Of a DNA stretch of 64,000 nucleotides, positions 15,667-29,700 are shown one piece after another. The stretch is from Tyto alba (lineage: Eukaryota; Chordata; Aves; Strigiformes; Tytonidae), in contig NW_024881327.1 in the NCBI RefSeq assembly GCF_018691265.1, positions 29,336,464 to 29,400,463 on the forward strand, read 5' to 3'. How positions within the stretch are numbered: position 1 is the stretch's first letter; every line of letters begins with the position of its first letter. Under the pieces are notes generated by a model. It did not search any database. It worked only from the letters and a program-made list of their open reading frames with translations, and had not been told where the DNA came from. A program made the translations under genes and the position numbers.

Positions 15667-15688
15667 AAAAAAAAAAAAAAAAAAAAAA
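15667..15688 (+). repeat. poly(A) tract (22)
   Basis: The longest uninterrupted A run in the window. No recognisable retroposed sequence precedes it. Confidence 0.9.
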
Positions 15689-17076
15689 GATGCGTTTTTG
15701 CTGGGGGTGGGAGGGAGGCATCACACAACTATCTGAATATTGCTAAAAGAAAGACATACTGCATAGTTTTGTGCATTCTAATCAAATATAATTTCTTACT
15801 GTTCTTTTCCTCTCCCATCATCATTTCTTATTTCTGGCCACATTTTTTAGATTGTGTTCGTCTTTTCCTATTCCCGAGTGCTCAACACCTTCATTTTTTT
15901 CCTTCCTTGTATTCCTTTCTTTTTACCACACACTTTGTTATGGTTTCTTTTCTTTTGCTTCAGCAAATCCTGATTGACTGCAGTTTCTATAGTCCATACA
16001 ACCACTTCGAGCTCCTGGCACATTTTATTTTCCTCAAAGGACATGCATTTCAAGAATGTGACTATTGTGCTTTAAAGCTTGAATTCCTATTTCTTTTAAT
16101 ATGTAATAAAGATATAGTCTACTTTTGATCTTAATTATTTGTGTCTCACTAACAAAAAAGTAAAAATTACTTAAGCTACATAACCCCTCTACAAAAAAAT
16201 CTTTTTGGTACACTTCTACTTCTCATTTACATTAAGCAGGGAAACTGCAAAAGAGATGTTAGTTGTACTCTCTATTCAGAGCTAACAATAAGAACAGAAG
16301 CAGCACAATACTTAAGATAGAAGAAAAAAAAAGCACAGTCATTTTATATTCAATTCTGCAATGTAAGCCTTTAGGCATTCACGTAAGTTCAGTTTTTGAA
16401 CTTTTCGGTTTAAAGAAGTCAATATTAATCAATTGCTCTATTCTACCAAACCAAAATGCCTTAAGAACATATGACCATAAAATGAAATACTTTTCTTTCA
16501 AATCTTAAACAATATGTCTCTGTGGGTTCTTTTGTAAGAAACACACCTAAATCAGCTTTAGAAAAAGGATTACTTAATTGACAATTTTCAAAAATTGCCA
16601 CACTTTCAATATACAAAAGCCTAAAAACTCTTTGCAGGAAGCCTGTATTTGATGCATTCATCATTAGCAGAGGTACTTCCATAATGTGTAATTTTTTCTT
16701 TGTTAAGGAAAAAGATAAGTCAGCTAAAATGGTAACAAGTAAGAAGAACACAGAACTGCAATCAGTGAGTTATCTAGACAAAACATACCTAAAACTCTTC
16801 CCTGTACTCCCCTTTATCAAAAAGGGTCCAGTAAAAATTTCTCAATAAAAACTGAGTCTCCAGATATAGCTGAAAAAAACACACCTGCCAGAATCAGAAC
16901 ACTCTAGTAGCTTTGGCTAACATGATTTGTAGCTTTCAAAAGAGCAATCACTGTTGTCAACTATCAATGAACAAGAAGTACAGTACAAAATCCAGAGACC
17001 AAGAGTAACATCTAGCCCTGCTATTAGAAACATAAGATGCTCATAATGGCTTCCTTCTCTAGAAGTCAGTTATTAG

Positions 17077-17096
17077 AAAAAAAAAAAAAAAAAAAA
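17077..17096 (+). repeat. poly(A) tract (20)
   Basis: A pure A run in the intergenic region. Confidence 0.9.
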
Positions 17097-19234
17097 GAAA
17101 AATATCTGTGTGAGTTCAAGGAAGGAGAAGAGGCTAAAAAACCTTCAGCTCGAGTATGAGTCACAGAGGATAAAGCAAGCAACTTGTCCTTAAAAAAATA
17201 TGTACTCCTGTTGCCTGAGTCCCTGCTACTTCTAGACCAGAACACACAGCAAACAGTCTCTGTAATAGAGTAATCCACTGAAGTATTTACTACTACAATA
17301 TGCTTAATAAATGCTTTAGAAAGTGGAGGGGTAGAGGGGCACTACGTCCAATACTTAATTCCACAATATATAAAGGCAAAAATTTAGACTTGAAATTGAT
17401 TCATGGGGGATTCAGAATTTTATCTTCTATGGAAAAACAAGTTCTACAGGAAAACACGTATTGTTAGTGTCCAGCCAACTTTAACTTAAAATACATTAAG
17501 ATCACTCAGTATATTGGAACACTAAGACAATTTTTTTCAAACATTGCAAGTTTTACAGAATTATGAGACATTGTGCACCACGTAAGCAATCTTTCATGAA
17601 GCAGAGGACAGTAGTACTTTGAACACAATGTGAAAAAACAGAACCTGCAAAGCCAGTCTACAAAAATAATTTTAAAAGACCACACCTTAATTGAAAAAAA
17701 TCCTAGAATATAACTTTATTGTTAGCCAAATCCTCACTCCTTTTCCTTAAAATCAATCTAAAAGAAACATTACGTAATTTCATTTGTGATAAAGAAAAAA
17801 TCCACTCCCCCATATATTTATTTTTTTTTTTAATTCTGAGGATTCTGTCATGTAAATGTATTAGCTAAACATTTTCTCCAAAAACACTAAAAAGTAAACT
17901 AAGTACTACTGGACCCACATCACCTCAAGTTTTAGACCATGAAGACAGTTAAGAAAAAAACAGCAGTAAAAATGTCAAAATTGTTAAAAACAATCTGCAA
18001 ATTAGAATATATATTAAAATGTAACAGCTTGGAATTACTTTTCCTTTCCAGCCTGACAGGCTCAATTAATCGATATTTTCATCCAACTGCAAGACTCGTA
18101 AACTTTCAAGGTACTCCAAAACCAGTCTGCCTGCCTTTTTGTGGCACATCACCATCCAGTTCATTTTTTAAAATGGAACTGGGTCTGCGAACTATGCAAC
18201 TGCTATGTACCCAAAACCATTCGAGTTCTGGCTTCTTAAACTTAACATATTGTGATGCTATAATCAACAGCATAACTGGGAGACAAGGATCTGAATTTTA
18301 TCCTGGAATACAAACAAAAGGTGTATGGATGGGATGCTTCTGACTCATATAAGGAAATTAAGATCTGAATTCATACGAATTACATGCCTGATAAATACAA
18401 AAACATTCTTACAGGCTTTTGGAGCAGATGCCCTGTAAGAATATAAACTCATGTCTCCTCTTAACTGAGATAACGTTTACTAACCTCTCAGTGAAATTTC
18501 TGCCCTACAAAGTGCATACTGACACTACTCATTCATCAGTAATTCCAGCAAACAAACCACTTAGGTCACACCGGCTGTCTCCACTAACCTCCCTGGTAAG
18601 AGCATTTTCTCTTTTACTTCTCTTCAGGTTTTTAAGATTTCTGGAATAACGGGTTTATTAAAGTGTTTATTCAAATTCAAAATCCATATAAATATTCTAG
18701 GAAGAAGGAAAGAGGTTATGCATTACCAGATTCCAGTGCTCTTCATGAGTAAGGCTAACATCAGCAGAGTGCATACCGAGCTGAGATTAAGTTTACATGG
18801 AAGGGTGAGGAGAAAGGTAAATACCTTATAATGTGCTAAAATATGCCTTATTTACTTGATACAGTACACTTCCAAATTACCTTAAAACTGCAATTCAACT
18901 CATCAGGCTTAAATATACTAACTAGTTCTACAGCAGGAGAAAAGTAAACCTTCTTTTGGATTAGCCATAGTAAACTAATATGCTATAAAGAAGCCACTGG
19001 TGAATAGGGATAATGGACAAGGGTACTAAAGAGACCCCTTCACCCACAATTACTGTATGTGAAGTCCTGTCTGTAACTAAACTCTGGAATGTCTTTCGAC
19101 TTAAAGTGACCAACACGCAAAGTGCAGTTGTCAAAAATATTTTAAATTCTCATAATTCACTGGTAAGTGACTCTAAAATGAAAAAAATTCTACAAAGCTT
19201 TTAGTCAAATCTGGACATACTGGTCTCCACAATT

Positions 19235-19240
19235 TTTATT
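19235..19240 (-). terminator. SLC30A9: candidate SLC30A9 polyadenylation signal (distal)
   Basis: AATAAA on the minus strand, followed by AATTGTGGAGACCAG and ATGTCC, a moderately G/T-rich context. It is one of at least two plausible sites. Confidence 0.35.
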
Positions 19241-19491
19241 TGCTGCAATACTTATAATTGAATCTTAAATTGATTTTTGAGGACCTGTGTTTCATATCAA
19301 CAATTATTCTTTCAGCAAGTCAGTCATTACTCAGCAACTGAGTCACTAGGAGGGTCTTACTACCACCTCTCACCCATGAGCAATTCTCATTTTACTTAAC
19401 TATGTTAAAGTGCATAAAGGATTTTCCTCAGAGTTACTTATATGCCGTTGTTTCACTTCTATTTCAACTTGCATGGTCAGTACTCACGGCC

Positions 19492-19497
19492 TTTATT
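19492..19497 (-). terminator. SLC30A9: candidate SLC30A9 polyadenylation signal (proximal)
   Basis: AATAAA on the minus strand about 1.2 kb after the stop codon. The downstream G/T-rich character is weaker than at the distal candidate. Confidence 0.3.
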
Positions 19498-20713
19498 AAT
19501 AAAGACTGGTCTCAAAGAATCCGGTACAACTTGGGTGCCTATTGCAGAAAGCCTTGATGCTGATTATATACAGTGGTAGAATTGAACATTTCAAAGTTAT
19601 AAACTCCAAGGACTTATTTCAGGATTGTGGAAGACCACTGATAGAATTACTTTACTTTCCAAAAAAGCCAGGTCAATTCTTAGAAAACACAAAGTAGGCA
19701 GTTTAGAATTCAGATAATAGATAATGCCTAAAGGTAAATAAATTAAAAATACAATGTATTCATTTGTTTAATTATAAATAGTTCTAATACATTTTTTACT
19801 ATTATATCTTCCAACTACATCTCTTATACCTTCTAGCAAAGACCATAGCTGGCAATATAGTCTATTAGAAGTATAAATAGCCAAAAATGCCAGGTAACTT
19901 TTAATAAGCACTATCATAAATATCTCTCAGATTACATCTGAAGATATTTACAAATAAGAGAACAAGTGTCAAAGTAGAGAAAAAAGAACAAAATTTAAAC
20001 AGAGGAAGTTCACTGAAATCTCTACACAGCAACTTCTTCACAGTAAGTTGACATACTCTGGCTAACCACATACAGCTGACGCCACTGAGGAGAAAAACCT
20101 TATTTTTCTGAAGTGCAGCTGGTAATCACAATAGTGGCAAAAAGAAGGTTTCCAGGTCATGGTACTTGAGAGAAGGCCAGTGCCTGTTTGAAAGAACTTA
20201 TCTCATAAAAAAAGAAAAACTGTGAAACAATCACACAGTTGAAATATTACAATTAGTTTAAGGTTGGCAGGTTCCACTGGAACAAACTCTTCCTAGCTAA
20301 TCTTAAATATCTCCCAAGAACCTTGAATGATATCTTGAAAGAAACTAAAGAAGTGCAAACTGACTGCAAAGGGACACAAATGGAAAAACTAAGTGTGTTG
20401 TATATTTTCAGGCAGCTATATTTGCCTAACTAAACCTCAAGTCTTAAGTTCTGGATTGCAGTAAATATACTCTGACAGACTCTCCTGTGGAATTTAAGTC
20501 AAGCAGCTTTTTCAAATTCATTTTGCCATGGAAATTTTTGTCTGTGAATCTAGAGCTCTTCCAGAAACAGAAGCAGTGCTAACAGTCCAGGAAGCCTACA
20601 GCAAAAGTAAGCGAGGTATGGTGCTGAGGTCACTGCAATTTCAGAAGCTTTTTCAGCCCTTTACACGACTTCTTTCTCAAATGGCAATAATCTGAAGATT
20701 TCTTCTGCCACGT

Positions 20714-20758
20714 CTATAGTATCTCCAAATCCACATGACGAACATCAGGATTTCGTTG
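20714..20758 (-). CDS. SLC30A9: SLC30A9 exon 18 (coding part, stop codon)
   Basis: After a TTTATTTCAG acceptor it encodes [14 protein letters not shown] and TAG (20716-20714), residues 556-569. This matches the conserved ZnT9 C-terminus. The exon continues into the 3' UTR. Confidence 0.95.
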   Translation of the reverse strand, partial: QRNPDVRHVDLEIL

Positions 20759-23700
20759 CTGAAATAAAATTTTTTAAAAATACTTTTTATTGAAAATATT
20801 CAAACACATTTTCATAAATGGATACAAATGTCTTTCTACAATGATGTTAGCAACTAGATCACAAATCCCCTCTTCTGGTAACATAGGGACTATTTTAAAA
20901 TAAGGAATAGCTTCAACAAACATTGCCCATATTATAAGCAATTTCTGGAAGGCTAAGTCATCTTTTTATCTGACAAATACTTTTCAACATCACAGATAAA
21001 TTAGTTCGTATGCCTTATAAAGTATGGAGCAGCTCTCTTGATTTTAAAAAGGCAGTTTTTATATAAAACAATCGAAGCAAACATATATATCTCTCACTTT
21101 AAAAAAGTTTTAACAGATGCTTTCCTGAATAATGGATAAAACTGCTGAAATAATTTGTTATATGTCACTGAAGCTATTTATAAAGACTCAACATACTGCT
21201 TCTATTAAGAAATATGCATTTTCTGATATTGTAGAAATGTTATCATCATTACATGGACAGTATAATCCATGAGAGGTTTACTGAAAGTCACTGACTTCAA
21301 AGTCATCCATCTAGTGAATCTAGTAGTGAATCTGATCCAAGTAGTGAATCTGACTAGTATATTTAGTAAAGCATATTCAACAGCAATATAATCACTGAAA
21401 TCCCTGCCTATACCAACAAACAGTATTCATGTTTACAAAATAATTAGTCGTGATCCTTCTCCTCAAAAATCATGAAGAACTGAATCTGCTGGTGCCAATG
21501 AAACCCAAAAATCCTATTTTTCTTTTTAAACAGCACCACTCTAGGGATAGAAACTAAAAATAGAATGTTTATCAAATATAATAATCAAGGACAGACATAC
21601 TCTTGATGTGTCTGTCTCCTGATGACCGGAAAAGGCAGTCACAACAAGATTGTTTTTGTCTGGCAGTCAGTACACTTAATATTTCTGTATTCATGCCAGA
21701 AAAGGTAAGATTAAAAATGGAAACAATCCTTTGTTGTACCTACCAAAGTGTATTTAAATTACAGAATGAAAAAAAAAGTAACGATAAGAAAGTTACAACA
21801 GGCTTATGAAAGTAGTAAACACTGTACTGCTTCAACAAGAGCAAAAAATGTTGAGTAAAGCCCTCATCACACATTGATATATTTGATACAGTGTTAAGTA
21901 CCAGATTTAAAAAAAAAGAAAAAAAAAGATTGAAATTTGCTTCTTTACAACCAGTCTACAAATAACCACATTCTGAGAATACTGTAACAAAGACACAACC
22001 AGGTCTCATTTAATGAAAATACTGCTCTGCAGTGATGTAAAACTGAACAAAATACATAACAGATCAATGGCAAAGTAAGGGTCTGCTGATGGTCAGAACT
22101 TAGTTAATGATACTACACCAAGAAGATGTGCATTAAGATTATCAACCTCTTCCCCTCTCCCATATTTGTAAACAAAATTCCAAAAGGTGGGTGCAGTGAT
22201 ATTGTTTAAAATACATCACAGAATAAGCACTACCTAATACACAGCTAAATTTACCTTTAGGTCCTTCTCAAGTCTGTCTACTTCAGCTCCCAGTGTGTCA
22301 ATGATATTCTCACCATGTTTAAGCATGAAGGCTTCTAATTCTTCAAGGGTTTTCACTTGTTGAATTTCCTAGGAAGAAATCAAATTTAAGAGGTTGAGAT
22401 GATGGAAAGAAAAGAAAGGAATAAGACTGCAGACAGTCAGGACGTTTCAAGTGGGAAAAACTAACAAACAAAACAAAACAACAAAAACCAAACCAACCAT
22501 CCAAACAAAAAGTCAAACCCACACGCTTTTCAGCTTTTGCCATTTCCTTTCAAAACATCATCTGTTCTTATGTCTCAAAGACACAGAAGAGTAGCACCTA
22601 TTCAATGAAAATAGCTGGCTTACTATTATACCTGCACTTGACAGAAAATCTTCTTCTATCTTTAATGGATTTCTTCCTTCATTTTCCAAGTAAGTTTAGA
22701 GAATTTCATTCATTTTCAGAATTTTCTGGGGTATCTCTTGCTCACAGCAAGGCAGAGCAGGGTAACCCCGTGTATTCATTCCTCATTTTCATGCTACATT
22801 TCACATTCTTGCTATTGCATTACATTGTTTACTCTGGGTATCACATTACTAACTCATCTGAAAATCCACAAGGATTACTATGAATGCTTCTGTAAATACA
22901 GCTCCTCTGTAATTTCAAAAAAAAAATTAAAGATAGTTGATAGGAAGTCAGACTAGGAGACTCATTGCCTATGAGACTGAAGGAATAAGGTTAAGGAAGG
23001 TAGGATGCTATGCTCCTCCCTCCAAAAAAACACAGACATCAAAAGCACCAAAGCAGGTATTACAGCATTGTCACGAGGTTTCCTTAGAGGTCTCACACCA
23101 AGATGTCCAGAAGTCATTTGCCCTGTAGTATCTCTGCCACAGTTAAGGTGACACAACTGCAGTATGTTTAGGACAAATACATTATTACTAACAGACAGAG
23201 TAATTCTTAAATAGCTAATTCTTATTATGCATACAACTACAACGCATCAATTTATTCCTCACCCCCATTACTCTAAAACCGAAGAGGAATAATAAAATTG
23301 AGTGAGCTTAAAAGATAGCCCAACCACAATAACCTATAACCACGATGATGGCAAGTCTAACAAGAAATGAGATTAATCTAAATGACAGCATTTCAGCCAA
23401 TATTTCACAATTTTAGAAAGAGTAATGCTGATAGCAACCCTAGTTGAATGAGCTAGTTATTTGAAAAACTATACATCAAAAGGCAAGCACTATGCCTGCC
23501 CTTGACTTAGGTGGCTGAGTCCTGCTGAAAACCAAGATCCTACCTGATACAATGTTATCTATAAAACTACAATGACCTGTGTAAGAAACAGTTGCCTGCC
23601 TAGAAACAATCAGGAAGAACTTTCCCAGTAATACTAGTTGGAAGAACCAGCAAAGGCTGTATGCAGTGACCAAAAGGAATAGGGGGTAAAGAACAAAAGC

Positions 23701-26700
23701 TAACAAGGCCTTGAAAAGAAACATAGTACACTAAACAGCTGCAACAGCAGAGCAACTGAGACTTGGCAATATAAAACCAAGCAGCACCTCAGCCGTACAA
23801 AGCTGATATCGCTGTTCCTCTCAAAAATGTATTGAATTGAAATCGAATACATGAACTTATTGCACTATATATATATAATATACACACATCCTTATTTTGA
23901 CATTAAAGGGTGGTACTTTTTAAAAACTGGGACACTGACTGATGGTTTAAAAGGTTTAAAAAACTGCAGTAATTTAAATGTAAACTCAGATAACTTCCAA
24001 GTCATGTTTAATGGACAGACATAAAATGCAGACATCTGAAATCTACTTTTCATTTTGAAAGTGTAGCAAAGAAAGAAATCTTGTACACAAGCAAATGTAT
24101 ACAGGTGAGTTACTGGTGAAAATTGGTAAGCAAGGAAAACACTTTGCCCACTTAAAACTCTCCCTGTACTTAGATAAATTATTCTTTCCTTCATATTGCA
24201 TAGCTTTGCCATGTAGATTCCAGCCAAAAGAAGTTTTGCATTTCTATGTTAAAAGAGACCAAGAAAAGGTACTCTGAATGACACTAAAATAAGAGAGAGA
24301 TGCTTACTTAAGGGTGGTTAATTGTTAAATGCTGTCAAAATGCTAAGTCATGTGATGCAAGCAATCCATATTCAAGCCCAGTCTAAACAGCAGGATCTGT
24401 AAACCTGCATCTTCACCTTCTAACACTGCACCTTCAGCACCTAAGGCAAATGGCTCTGCCAAAACAGATCCATATTCTCAGGTGACAGGCTTCCAGTTTT
24501 AAGTAGAGATCTTGTAATTCAACAAAAATTTATTGGAAGAATTACGTTCTCATCAAAATTATTTTGGACAAATCTGTATTTTTCTAACAAAAAATTGAAT
24601 AAAAAAATTCTGCCCTCCTCCTACCCAGTTCCTACTGAGCCCAGAAGTGGCTCTATTTCAGCAGCTCACACTACGATTCCGTGTACAGATATTTAACATG
24701 CTAACACGAAGTAAAAACATCTGCAATCCTTCAAAATGAAGAAGTGGAATATACCTCACCTACTTGAAAATCTTGGGTTTAGACATACTTGAAATTGGAA
24801 AGTAAATACCAAAGACTGGAAGTTACGAAATCATTTTTTTAAACATACTTGTAGCAGCTGTTCAATGTCTTGTTTTTCCAGGTAAGAACGAGTAACAACC
24901 CGTCCATCAAAGTCTACTTCTGCCTTGAATCTCACTTTGCTCATTCCCATGTCTGTGGCTTTAACATCATGAATTGCTCTGAAACACATAATTTTTAAAG
25001 AAATGTAGAACAAGATAAAACAAACAACTACCTAGTTTGACTTCTGAGGTTAACAATATCGTCACAGTAAAATGATCCTATAATTTCAAAAGGCCGCTAC
25101 CTTTAACTAACAAATCCTTGTTTTGCCACCACACACTTCTGTTAAATACTGATTTATATTTAACTGGTTACACCACTTCCACAGGTATCTACTATACCAA
25201 CACGTCTATAAATTGCTTGCTGCAATAAAAGACAGACTACAAGAAGCATCACACATTTAGAACTAGACTTATTTAAAAAAAAAAAAAAGTGATAATTTCC
25301 CTATTCTGAGTTAAAACTTTTAAATTCAACTTACTTGCAACTGCACAAAAGTTTCTGTGCATATACATACACAACACTATTTACCAATCTCTAAATACCC
25401 TCAAATCTGAGGTAAGGAACAATAACCTATTGTCAGTTGCTGAAAGCACACAATGCAATTACAGAAGTGTCCTTTCCTAGGTAACTACAATTTGTAAAGG
25501 TGTCATCTTTTAGAGAATCTTCTATTCAAAGTTACATTTGTTATAAGAAAAAGTTATGGATATTGTGTTTGGAACCAATTTTTGATTGTACTGAATTATT
25601 GATTGCAAATAATCACAATACAGCTGTTTGTAAATGCTGAAAATGTATATTCATTTAAAGGTTCCTAATAGATGCTAGAACATGAATGTTGCAATATGCT
25701 TATATTTTGGTCCTTTGAAAACTTCTGTTTTCCTATAGCATAGTTCTGTTCCAGTTTGTTAGATAAACCCCGTGACATATGAATACAGGTAATGAACAAA
25801 AAGGCCTCTATTTTTCAGGGATAATAAGACAGGAGGCAAACTCAGAACCCAGACATATTGTGGTGCATTTCACTGGTGGAATAAATATAAAATAAAATCA
25901 TAAAATAAAATACTCTAAGTTTTTTCTAAATAGATTAACACAAATTTAGTTTATCTTTAAAGCCCAGTAGACTTTAAAATTGCCATTGCAGAGAATGCTT
26001 CCACATTTTTCCAGCTATGCCAGGAAAAAAGTGGAGACTAAAATATGGAGCATAAATCACAAAGAAGTTTCAAATTTTTAAATTCTTTCTTCTGACATTT
26101 CCAATGGAAAATAATTATCTGAGGTCAACTATAAAATACTCCAGACTTTGGTTTTATTAACAGAAAAATGCAATCTCGACAATTTTTAAAATTCTAACAC
26201 AAAATTTAGAATCGGCAATAAAGCTCGCTTGATGGAAAGTGCTAAACTTTTTTTCGACCTTCATTTTACTAAGTTGTGCAATTTCACAGCATCTTTAAAT
26301 TTAGTATGCCCTTTGTCTTAAGCAAATTTACTCTTCCCAACTAGAAATGTTTCTTCTCATCTGAATGTTTAAAAATCAGAACTAACTTCACGGGCAGTGC
26401 AAGAAGAAAGCGGAAAGCATGTATTTCAGACATACCCTGCTAGAGTGAACAGCCAACAAAGAACACAAGGCAGAAATTTAAGATGAACAGTCACAGGGAA
26501 TGTTTATGGAATATTTCTTGTAATACTTTGGGTGGAAGAGGGGTAAACACATTAAAAAAAGAAATAGAACATGAATTAAATATAGAGACACCAAAAAATA
26601 CATCTCAGTAAATATTTAAACAGATTAAAAGAACTATTGGCTTACTGGTAGCAATAAAGAATTCCAGCTCCAATCAAATTTACACGGATATTCTGTGGGA

Positions 26701-29700
26701 AGCTACCAAATCAAAACAGTATTAACTGGAGCAACTTAACCAGCATCAAACTACCTCCTCACACAAGAGGGTATTTAAGATAACGGATGTGGCTCATTGA
26801 GAGTTATTGAAGAGAATTTGAATCCATGTGACTCAAAAATGTTGAAGATACTTCAAGTGCCTATCAGAGCTAAGCAAGAAGATAACAAGAGATATCTGAG
26901 ATTCTCATTAAGCAGTAACCTGATAAAATTCTGTGGAATGATGCATATACTGTAAATGTGAAGAAAAGAAGTCTACCTTACTGCTTATATTCTGTCCAGG
27001 AAAGATAAGACAGTGAGTCAGGAGGAGAAAAATCACTAACAATTCAAAAATATAAATGTGTATGCTAAAACTTAAACTACAAAGCTTGCTTATGGAAGCT
27101 TCTGGATGGCTAGTAGACACCATCAATTCACACTAGGGAAAAGAGCAAGTTTCACGTTAAAGAAAAATTTGTCAGAGGACATCAAGTTACTGATTTTGAG
27201 CCATCAGTTATAATACTTTTTTTTTTCCTCCAAATGAGAATGACAGATTTTCCAGCACAACAGTAGCACAATTACTGAATAGTTGTTACAATGAAGTAAA
27301 AATTAAAGATTAAACTGTCACTTAGAATAGTTTATGGCCTAGGAATCCGAGATTACATTCCACAAGAACTGAACCAGGACATTCTGTACCACATGATATA
27401 TTTGATTTCACAGTTCTGAAAGCCTAATCTCCTACACTTCAGTTAAGCTGAACACAAGAAAGATTTAGGCAATCACAGTGTGAATAAGAATTAAGAATGG
27501 AATGTTTGTATAGCAAAAAATAAAATTAAATACTTTTCCAACTGAGAAAACTCTGACTGAAAGTCCATTCTGGATCACAAATTAAATAAGGGCTACAACT
27601 AGAAATTAGCAAGCAAAGTTAAAGGAAATGGGAAATAAATAGCCATGAGACTAAAAAAGAAATTATGAAGTCCAGCAAATTAATAGGAAAAGAGTAAAAA
27701 AGGGCACTGTGTGTGATGCAAACCAACATTTTTTAAGTATAGTAAAATCAAAGGATAACCTGGAAACAAGCCTGCTACTAGATGGAAATAGTAGAATTGT
27801 TACTGATGATACAGAATAGTAAGGAACATGCAATAATCACTGTTTTCTTGATCTAAAAAAGCAAAACAATATGTTAGTACAACAAAGCATTTCCCTATTA
27901 GTAGCAGAGAAGCATACTAGATATTTAAAAGGAACAAAATGCTTCTAAATCAGCAAGCTATGTAACTTGCCTTCAAGAGTGAAAAGAACTAAGAATAACT
28001 GTGAAGGCCAATTGATTTTTCATCCTGCAATACTGATGAGAATCAAAAAAAAAATAAAGAGTAGATTAACAAGACTGTGCCAAAATTTAAGAACAGCAAA
28101 TGAGGCAATACATTTAACTAAAGACAGCTTCACCAGACAACCCAAGGGAAAATAGTGAAAAAGGTGGGGAAAAAAATAATATATTAGAAGTGTCAATTCC
28201 AGTCATTACAGTTTTAAAGAATGTAGGTCTTGTCAAACAATTCTGTATTTCAAAAAAAAAAAACCAAAAATCAAGATTTATCTGACAAAAAGATCAACAC
28301 CACAGATTATTTATTTTAGTAGTATAGCAGTCAGTACTGTCTGATAAATCAATTGCTTTATAATTAGCAGCAGAACATGATGTTCAAGCAAGCTACTGCT
28401 GGAATTGTAAGTGTGGTGGTAGTGCTGACAGGGGCAGGGGAGAGCAGAAATCAGAGCCTCCGGATCCTTTGGTCAATTTGGATCTGAAAGATCTTCTGAT
28501 GAATACTAAATGATTCCTTAATATATCCCCTTCATATCTGGCAGAACATATCTGAAAATAAAGATTCCAAAGCCTCCCTGAAAGAACAAAGGAGGACTAT
28601 TCTGGGAAGCAACAACTACAAAAAGGATTGCATTGAGAACTCAAAGCTTGATAGATGAAAACCCTGAAAGGTCGAAATAAAAAGGACAAATATTAGTCAC
28701 AGCTTTAGAAGCAGACCAGTACTCAGGAGCTTTTTCTTTTACATTTGGTGTAAATAGAAAAAAGGCAAGAGTAGGACATACTACTAGACAACTCTGTTTA
28801 TGAAAATGGGAGAGGATGAATGTTCAAGAAAGTGCTGAAATATTTACAAGTCCAAATCTATGTTGATAAAGATGTACAAGTAGCCTTTTGAAGAAATACT
28901 TGATGCTAAAAGACGTCCTTATTTCACAAGAAAAAGTTGAAAACAAACAAAAAAAAATAACTAATCAAAGGTTGGAATAAGAAAAAAAAATTACGAGTAG
29001 CTTTTTCCCAAAATTATGCTTAGTTACAAGCAAGGGTAATATACATTTACATTTCAGAGAATTCTGACATCAAGACCAGGTGTTTTATTAGAAGATGTAA
29101 GTTACCCAAGCTCAATATATTAGGCTTGCTACAAGAAGTTGGTCAAGGACAAAGTGTGCGCCAGAAGAAAACAAAGTGGATAAAGTAAGGATCTAAGAAA
29201 GAGATCAGTCAAGACTAAGTGCATACAGATGGTCCTGCAAAATCTGTTATGAGAAGTACCTAAACATATTTCAGCTTCTAACCTTAAGAGAAACATGCAG
29301 TTTCTTAGCGAGTCTTCCTTTTTTTTATTCTTTGTGCTTTTTAAAAATTGTTACTTCCTGTTTTAAAGAAATGTCTACAGCAAGCAGAAGATTAACTAAA
29401 TCTGCTCTGTTGAAAAGTTATAGCCATCTACAAAATGGAATATAACGTAAAATGGTGCTTGGGATAGGAGAAATTTTATGATTCCAGCCTGAGGCAAGCA
29501 AAAGCCACCTGTGCACTCTGGAAGAAAGAACTACAGAAGCCATGTACAAATAACCCTGTGAACTCACCTACCCCAACACAGCACTGTTGACACACATTCC
29601 ACCATTCAGACTATTCCAGGGCCACCGCAAATACTTTAACAGAGTTTAGTTACTGACATGTGAAAATTCTAACACAATTCTATTCCAAATCTTGTTTAGC

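Larger units (their letters stand above)
7841..19230. other. intergenic region between convergent BEND4 and SLC30A9
   Basis: About 11.4 kb with no recognisable exon on either strand. It holds A-rich simple repeats (10.3, 12.6, 13.3, 15.7 and 17.1 kb) and T runs (13.68 and 14.85 kb). The ORFs here (for example at 8476-9095, 9142-9480, 13858-14145) show no domain, no codon structure and no splice context that I can support. Some of the right-hand part may belong to the SLC30A9 3' UTR if a distal polyadenylation site is used. Confidence 0.6.
19235..20713 (-). other. SLC30A9: SLC30A9 3' untranslated region (end inferred)
   Basis: Sequence following the SLC30A9 stop on the minus strand. Two AATAAA hexamers (minus strand) are candidates for the 3' end, at 19492-19497 and 19235-19240, giving a 3' UTR of about 1.2-1.5 kb. 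More distal sites exist, for example in the 18.66-kb region. Transcript data are needed to place the end. Confidence 0.45.

Noticed and set aside
15769..16128. 119-codon Phe/Leu-rich frame resembling a membrane protein
   Set aside because: It is a T-rich intergenic stretch read as Phe/Leu/Ser; no homology, no splice context and no Kozak start.
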